A DNA stretch of 34,189 bases from Mastigamoeba balamuthi (lineage: Eukaryota > Evosea > Mastigamoebida > Mastigamoebidae): contig CACRSC010000035.1 in NCBI GenBank assembly GCA_902651635.1, positions 217,846 to 252,034 of the forward strand. Direction: 5' to 3'. The position numbers were made by a program, and so were the translations under genes. How positions within the stretch are numbered: the stretch's first letter is position 1; every line of letters begins with the position of its first letter. The notes beneath the pieces were generated by a model that ran no database searches, had not been told where the DNA came from, and worked only from the letters and a program-made list of their open reading frames with translations. This document shows, in pieces, positions 28,875 to 34,189 of this stretch.

Positions 28875-31800
28875 ATGTCGGACGACCCGCCGCCGCCGCC
28901 GTTGATGACGGTGACGGGCACGCCCTCCCCCGCCAACGCCGCCGCGCCGCGCTCGACGTCCAAGGGATCTCTGCTCGGCCGTATCATGATTCGCCGCCGC
29001 TCCGAATCGTCGTCGGCGGCGCAGCCCGGGTACGTGCCCCCGTCGCCGACGGGCGGCACGACGACGGCGGCGGCGGCGGCGGCGGCCAAGGACGCGGCGG
29101 GCAGGAAGGCGCACGCCGCGGCGGCGCTCGCGCAGCAGCAGCAGAGGCAGCGGCAGAGCGTGGCCGCGGTGCTGGCGGACAAGTACGCGATGCCGTGCTT
29201 CCTGCACTGGATCGACCACCGCAGGCCCGACCTCAGCAACGACGCGAGGTTCTTCGTCGAGGCCTCGCTGGTCGCCTCCACTCCCATCAAGGACCCCCTC
29301 GCTGCGTCCGTTGCACTACCCCCCCTACCCTCCACGCCAAATCATTCCTTCTTTATTGTTTCTTCCGGCCGCGGGAGAGGAGGGGGGGCAAGTATGGTAC
29401 AGTCTCTCTGGAGAGGAAAAACACTCTCTGCACACACAGTGTGATGACGCGACGCAGGCATTTGGAGAATCGGGGCGGAATCAGCAGCGGGGGGGGCTCA
29501 TTTTTCCAACTGGATGCGTATCGGGCGACTGACTGACTGAATCTGCTTTGCCTCCCTGCCTTACTGCCTGGCAGGGCCGAGAGGGAGCGGCTGCTCATCA
29601 AGCGGTTCCTCGTGTGGGACGCCCCCGAGGAGGTCAACGTGCCGGGGCGAGAGAAGCGCCGCGGCATCACGGGCGAGCCCTCGCCGCGCTCGGGCACCTC
29701 GGCCGACCACACGGTCATCACGGAGGCACGCCACGTCACGTCACGTCACGTCACGTCACCCCCCGGGGCGGGGAGAATTCCGCAAATTCCGCGTACCTTC
29801 TGTGCACCTCGTGACATCATCCGGTCGGAATTGTGGACGGTTGCCCGATATGGGCAAACTCCCGCAGATGTGCGCGTGCATCATGGACGAGCTGCAGGAG
29901 CTGTACATACCGTTCATCCTCGAGTACCCCAACTTCATCGGCTGGATCAACCTGCACAAGCCCTTCAAGGTGCGCGCCCCCCGCCCCATTCGGTCTCAAG
30001 CGGTGACACACGAGTGGCGACAGTACAAGGACAAGCTCAAGGAGAAGGACGGCGTCTTCCACTGGGGCCGCCGCTCGTTCAACAGCGGCCAGATGTGAGT
30101 GTCCACGGAAAAATATCCCCGGATATTATTGGGGATATCCCGTCAAAATATCTCCCTGACAATATCTTCTCCCTACCGCAGGCCCGACCAGCTCAAGGTC
30201 ACGGCGACGGTGCTGTCGCAGGAGGACTTTATCGACTCGCACGGGTCGACGCCCTCGAGCCCCCAGCTGCAGGCCTCGCGCCCGTTCCCCTACGCCCTCG
30301 AGCGATCAACGACGCCCAAGCGAGGTGGCCGATTCCCAGATTCATCCCCCCGATATCCGCCCACATATCTCCTGGAGATATTTACGCGGAGATCCCGGAA
30401 TCTCTCTCTCTCCCCCCTCGCGCAGACCTTGCGTACGGCGTGCGGCGGGGCGCGTGCCAGGTGGCCAAGTGCGACTGCGAGCAGTACCAGGCGCCGCAGC
30501 ACGAGTCGCAGCACGCGCACAGCCTGTCGTGCGCGGGGGCGCCGTCAGCGCTGGGCTCTGCGGGCAGCGGCGCCTCGACGCCCGTGAACTCGGGGCCCTC
30601 GTCCTCGGCGCTGCCCTTCGCCGTCGCCGCCTCCTCGGCCTCGCAGCACGGCAGCCTGCCCTCCGCGATGACCTCTGCGATGGTCCTGGCCGCCGCAGCT
30701 GCCGCGGCTGCCGAGAGCGGCGGCGCGGGAGGCGTCGTGGGCGCCGGGGCAGCGCGTGGGGGCGCAGTGTGCCAGAACTGCGGGCACTTCCCTGCGCAGC
30801 ACGCGAACCTGAACAGGCTGAGCATGGGGGCGGGGACGGTGGCGTCGCCGCCGGGGGCGCTGCTGAGCGTGGGGCGCTCGTCGACGCCGCAGGGCCACAG
30901 CCCCTCGTCCTCGTCGCCCGTCTTCTCGCCCCTCGGCGGCAGCCCGCAGCAGGGCCCCGCCGGCCCCCTTGTCGCCGCGCCGCTGCCGGGGGGGCTGCCC
31001 GCGCTGCCCGCGCCGCCGCCGCCCGAGGACGAGGGCGCCGGGGCGTCGTCGCTGCTGATGTACTCGGAGGTGCTGGCCCGGGCGCCCGCGGGGGCCTCGG
31101 GGCTGCGCGAGACGTGCATCCGGGCGCCCAGCACGCCGCTGGCCCAGCAGCGCGAGGGCGTGACGTCGCCGGGGTCGTTCCACCGCCTCAGCCTCGTCGC
31201 CGGCGACCTCGCGACGCCCACGCCCGTCCACCCGCAGGCCCGCAGCGCCGCCGTGGCCCCCGCCGTCATGTCGCCGCCCCCCGTGCCCCCGCCCCCCGCT
31301 GCGCCCTACGGGGCCCCGCCGCCCGCGCCGCCTGCCGCCGCGCTGGGGTCGTCGGGGTCTGCGGCGCTGGCGGTGATGGCGCACAGCGCGCACACGGCGG
31401 CGCTGGACATCATCGAGCTGCCGTCGCCGCGGAGCCCCGCGGTGCAGTCGATGCTGCGCAACGGGCCGAGCCCCAAGCCGCAGTCGCAGCAGGCGCAGCA
31501 GCTGGCGCTGGCGCTGGCGCAGGCGCAGGCGCAGCAGCAGGAGGCGGCGGCGGCGGCGGGGCTCGTGGGGGCAGCGGCGGGGGACACGAAGCAGTGGCTG
31601 CTGGACTACGGGGAGATCACGATGGACGAGGAGCCGCTGGGGAGCGGGCGGACGGCGAGCGTGCACAAGGGGCGGTGGCGGAACCAGGACGTGGCGGTCA
31701 AGGTGCTGCGCGAGTCGATCGAGCAGAAGACGATGGACGACTTCCGGCAGGAGGTGCAGTTCCTCTGCTCGCTGCGGTCGTCGCACTTTGTGTACTTCTA

Positions 31801-32470
31801 CGGCGTCGTGATCGAGCCGCGCTGCCTGCTGGTGCTCGAGTACTGCTCGCACGGCAGCCTCAACAACTTCATGCAGACCGACGTGGCCTTCCCCTGGGAC
31901 ATGGTCCTGCGGTTCGCGCAGGAGGCCACGCGCGGGCTCTCGTACCTGCACAACTGGCGGCCGCAGATAGTGCACCGCGACTTCAAGAGCCACAACCTGC
32001 TCATCTCGGACAGCTGGCAGATCAAGATCACCGACTTTGGCCTCAGCCGCTCGCTGGCCAACAACCGCGAGACCCTCGCCAAGGTCCGCGGCACCTACGC
32101 CTACTGCTGCCCCGAGCTCTACTTCGGCAAGGAGTACACGGACCGCTCGGACGTCTACTCGCTCAGCATCGTCCTCTGGGAGATGGTCGCCCGCGCGCTC
32201 ACGGGCGAGTACCAGCGCCCCTTTGCCGAGTTCCCGCGCATCCAGTTCGAGTTCCAGATACTCCTGCAGGTCGCCAAGTCCAACCTGCGCCCCACGATGC
32301 CGCAGTCGTGCCCGCAGGAGCTCGCCCAGCTCATCACCGACTGCTGGGACCCCGCCCCCGAGCGCAGGCCCAGCGCCCCCGAGGTGCTCGACAGGCTCGG
32401 CGCCATCGAGGCCGTCTACCGCGCCAAGCCCAAGAAGTGGGAGAAGCTGCGCGAGAAGCCCAAGAAGTAG
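28875..32470 (+). CDS. RGS-domain tyrosine-kinase-like (TKL) protein kinase, RCK1-like
   Basis: Six exons, 28875-29305, 29575-29725, 29868-29969, 30024-30094, 30182-30324 and 30426-32470, give 980 residues. The RGS domain spans ~105-228 across three exons: CFLHWIDHRRPDL, ARFFVEASLVAS, LLIKRFLVWDAPEEVNVPG and ELYIPFILEYPNFIGW. RGS domains speed GTP hydrolysis by G-alpha. A Cys/His-rich linker follows (KCDCEQYQ ~314, CQNCGHFPAQH ~414), then a Pro/Ala/Gln-rich region. The kinase domain (~690-965) is complete: GSGRTASV, VAVKVL, HRDFKSHNLL, DFG, YCCPE in place of APE, DVYSLSIVLWE and ERRPSAPEVL. It should be active. This order matches Dictyostelium RCK1, a chemotaxis regulator. The intron after exon 2 starts either GCACGC at 29726 or at a GT inside a tandem ACGTC run; both keep frame. 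It may be the 3' part of a larger gene that starts at 25998. Confidence 0.85.
29733..29757 (+). repeat. Tandem ACGTC pentamer (5 copies) at an intron 5' end
   Basis: Five consecutive ACGTC units occur directly after the putative GCACGC donor of the RGS-kinase. Each unit boundary offers a potential GTCACG donor, so the exact splice site may vary here. Confidence 0.7.
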
Positions 32471-33119
32471 TTAGCCCAGGGAGCTGCTGCTGGCGGGGCA
32501 GAGACGTCCCCCGACTCTTTGAATCCCCCCCCCCCCCCAACGTTTCATGAGATAAACCCTCTCTCTCCTCTCTTCTCTCTCCTCTCTCTCCTCTCTCCTC
32601 TCCTCTCTCTTCCCACCTCACACACCCCACTGCCAATGTCCCCCTTGCTCGCAGAGTTGACTTTGTTTTGACACCATAGATACAGAACCATCCGAATTGC
32701 ATGGATTGACTGTTTGTTATTCATGGTAACGCGGGCCTATGCTTCAGATGGTGTCTGCTCTCTGAAGTGCCTCCTATTTGAAGAGATGCTGGCCGGCCTC
32801 ATTTTGATAACAACCCCAGCACAGATGAACTGGACCTCGGATTCTGGTGGAGCACCCTCCCCTCATCGCACACGAGTCAGACAACAGAAAGTGTTAATTG
32901 TTCTCTTCTCTCTGTCTTCTGTGTGGGCTGCGTGCCAGCAGTTGCCGCGCTCGTGTGCCCGGACATCTTCTAGGGGTCCAGTGGAGCGAGGAGTACTTCA
33001 CACCAGCTGGCTGTGCGCAGGGCCTTCTCTGTTCACTTGCTCGTCGTGTCCCGCCCTGTTGATCTCGTCCTGCCGAGACAGAGTGCGGGCCCTGGCTCAA
33101 CAGCCCTTAGGCAGCAGCG
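32471..33119. other. 3' spacer between convergent genes, with C and CT tracts
   Basis: Convergent 3' ends of the RGS-kinase and the ABCG gene. A C14 run lies at about 32525-32538 and a CT-rich microsatellite at about 32557-32611. ATG-started frames at 32714-33163 and 33013-33564 have no recognisable motifs; the second is antisense to ABCG exons. I call no gene. Confidence 0.5.
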
Positions 33120-34189
33120 TCACTGGGCGTGCTGCTTGTGCGAGAGAGAGCGGGAGAGCCTGATGCGCGTGTGCTGTGCCAGCAGGGCGCAAACGTGGAA
33201 GAGCACAAAGGCGACGACCAGCACCAGCACGTTCCAGGGGAAGAAGTCGTCGTTTATCTTGAGGAGGTCGATGAAGAAGGGCCCCAGGTTGAGCTGTGTG
33301 CCGCACGGAGGTGGTCAGAGGTGGGGGAGCTGCTGGAGCGGGCTGCGGACTTTGGCGCTGGCAGTGCAGTTGAAGGTCGTGACGATGCTCGAGGTCTTGG
33401 TCGAGACGAACGAGGCCACCATATCTCTGAGGTCCTCGCAGCTCTCCTCCAGGTGGCAGCACCACAGATCCGTCAGAACCTGCGGTGCGCACCCGAGGCG
33501 AGGGTCAGGCAGCAGTGCTGGCCACGGCGGGGCAGTTGGGCGCGCACCAGGGACCTCTGGGTGAAGGAGGGGATCGAGGCGTAGTACCCCCACCTCAGGA
33601 ACGGCGGTATGTTGTTGCGGGTGAGCAGGAAGCCGCCCAGGAGGGCTCCGACCCCGAGGTTGAGGAACAGCAGCGAGTACCTGGCCGGGGATCAGACGCG
33701 GCCCGCTCGAGGGAGGAGGGCTGGAGGGCGGGGCTCACACGATGCCGATGCTGTCGGTGACGAAGCTGAAGAAGGTCACGCACGACCGCCACGCAAAGGT
33801 GCCCATGACCAGCACGACGAAGAAGTACATCATCTGCCTGAACTCGGGGTTCAGCCCCACGGCAGAGTAGCCCAGCAACGTCACCACGGCGACCTGGCGG
33901 GGAGGGAGAGGGGAGCAGAGAGGGGCGTCAGCCATGGCAGTGCGCGTCGCCAGCGAGCGAGGACCTGGAAGAAGGCGCGGGGCGTCTCGCGGAGGAAGAC
34001 CGAGGCGAAGTAGGCGCGGAGGGTGCAGGTGCCGTTCTCGGTCTCCTTGAGGAGGATCCTGCGCTCGTCAAAGTACTCGGGCACGTTGACGAGGTACTGG
34101 AGGATCATGACGTAGCTCGACACCACGAAGATGAAGGTGGTGTCCTTGTACGCCTGGCCCACCTTGTTGGTCCTGTACGAGAAGCACAC
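33120..34189 (-). CDS. ABCG-family transporter, C-terminal membrane half (truncated by window end)
   Basis: Five minus-strand exons, 34189-33965, 33893-33739, 33680-33548, 33479-33351 and 33293-33120, give 271 visible residues with agreeing phases. They correspond to the second half of an ABC-2 type transmembrane domain of the White/ABCG group. TYxFVVSSYVMILQ-like span 2 is followed by FDERRILLKETENG and AYFASVFLRETP, matching the family's ExxxxxYxxxAYFLAK connecting helix. MMYFFVVLVMGTFAWRSC and YSLLFLNLGVGALLGGFLL are further spans. IPPFLRWGYYASIPSFTQRSL matches the IPxWxxWxxYxSPxxYxxxAL loop. An extracellular Cys-containing loop and a final span (WNVLVLVVAFVLFHVCALL) end the protein. The ATP-binding cassette would be upstream, outside the window. 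These pumps export lipids or hydrophobic compounds; the substrate is unknown. Confidence 0.82.

Noticed and set aside
27225-29444. 739-codon plus frame spanning the PH/PP2C gene and the start of the RGS-kinase
   Set aside because: The part before 28799 is an Arg/Ala-rich shadow of the PH/PP2C frame. Only the part after it is real, as the first kinase exon and possibly its spliced upstream extension.
30545-31993. 482-codon minus-strand frame opposite the kinase linker
   Set aside because: Composition is Arg/His/Gly-biased with no domain; it is antisense to a verified kinase frame.
1-34189. Prokaryotic features (operons, CRISPR arrays, ribosome binding sites) and tRNA or rRNA genes
   Set aside because: Spliced genes throughout exclude a prokaryote, and I saw no direct-repeat/spacer array or cloverleaf with conserved tRNA boxes on reading; a covariance-model scan could still find a small RNA.

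Overview
This is a GC-rich nuclear window from a unicellular eukaryote. It is dense with spliced genes on both strands: I reconstructed about a dozen multi-exon genes and roughly 63 short introns (mostly 50-210 nt). The gene content suggests an amoebozoan, possibly an archamoeba related to Mastigamoeba or Pelomyxa (inference only). The clues are an RGS-domain tyrosine-kinase-like kinase, a receptor with an Entamoeba-TMK-like ectodomain, a FYVE protein, a class I cyclic-nucleotide phosphodiesterase, and an LRRC49 homologue that implies flagellar microtubules. All exon models come from reading frames, splice phase and family motifs; no transcript data were available.

Layout. 1-589 (-): FYVE zinc-finger protein, cut by the window start. 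1621-2049 (+): small secreted 12-cysteine protein. 2294-3590 (-): SKP1-like protein with a long C-terminal extension, divergent from 3813-6332 (+), LRRC49-like. 6692-9947 (+): 15-exon LRR / Cys-rich / PSI receptor with one membrane span but no kinase. 9960-10700 (-): weak coding signal. 10960-14001 (+): membrane phosphodiesterase with an extracellular Cache-like sensor, convergent with 14140-15467 (-), a seven-helix THH1/TOM1/TOM3-type protein. That gene is divergent from 15707-18267 (+), a Nup214/Nup159-like nucleoporin almost without FG repeats. 18449-21282: three related elements with terminal inverted repeats plus degenerate flanking repeats. 21959-23471 (-): zinc alcohol dehydrogenase of the CAD class. 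24098-24570 (-): second 12-Cys secreted protein. 25052-25574 (+): unresolved candidate with a histidine-phosphatase RHG motif. 25998-28712 (+): PH domain plus truncated PP2C-like domain, followed by or spliced into 28875-32470 (+), the RGS-kinase. 33120-34189 (-): C-terminal half of an ABCG transporter, cut by the window end.

How the genes relate. Much of the window is signalling and membrane biology: cyclic-nucleotide turnover (PDE), G-protein signalling (RGS-kinase, a THH1-like membrane protein), phosphoinositide recognition (FYVE, PH) and surface recognition (the receptor). The rest is housekeeping: nuclear pore, SKP1-type ubiquitin ligase adaptor, tubulin polyglutamylase subunit. No operon-like logic is visible. 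Neighbours are mainly divergent or convergent pairs with 140-240 bp spacers.

The least ordinary items are the two small secreted genes, built from a permuted Cys-rich module with identical exon lengths and a TGACGTCA palindrome upstream of each; the TIR element cluster; the receptor without a kinase; the PP2C domain that stops mid-fold and can be spliced in frame into the RGS-kinase; and the unusual donor-site preference (GTGCGN, with GC-AG cases reading GCACGC).
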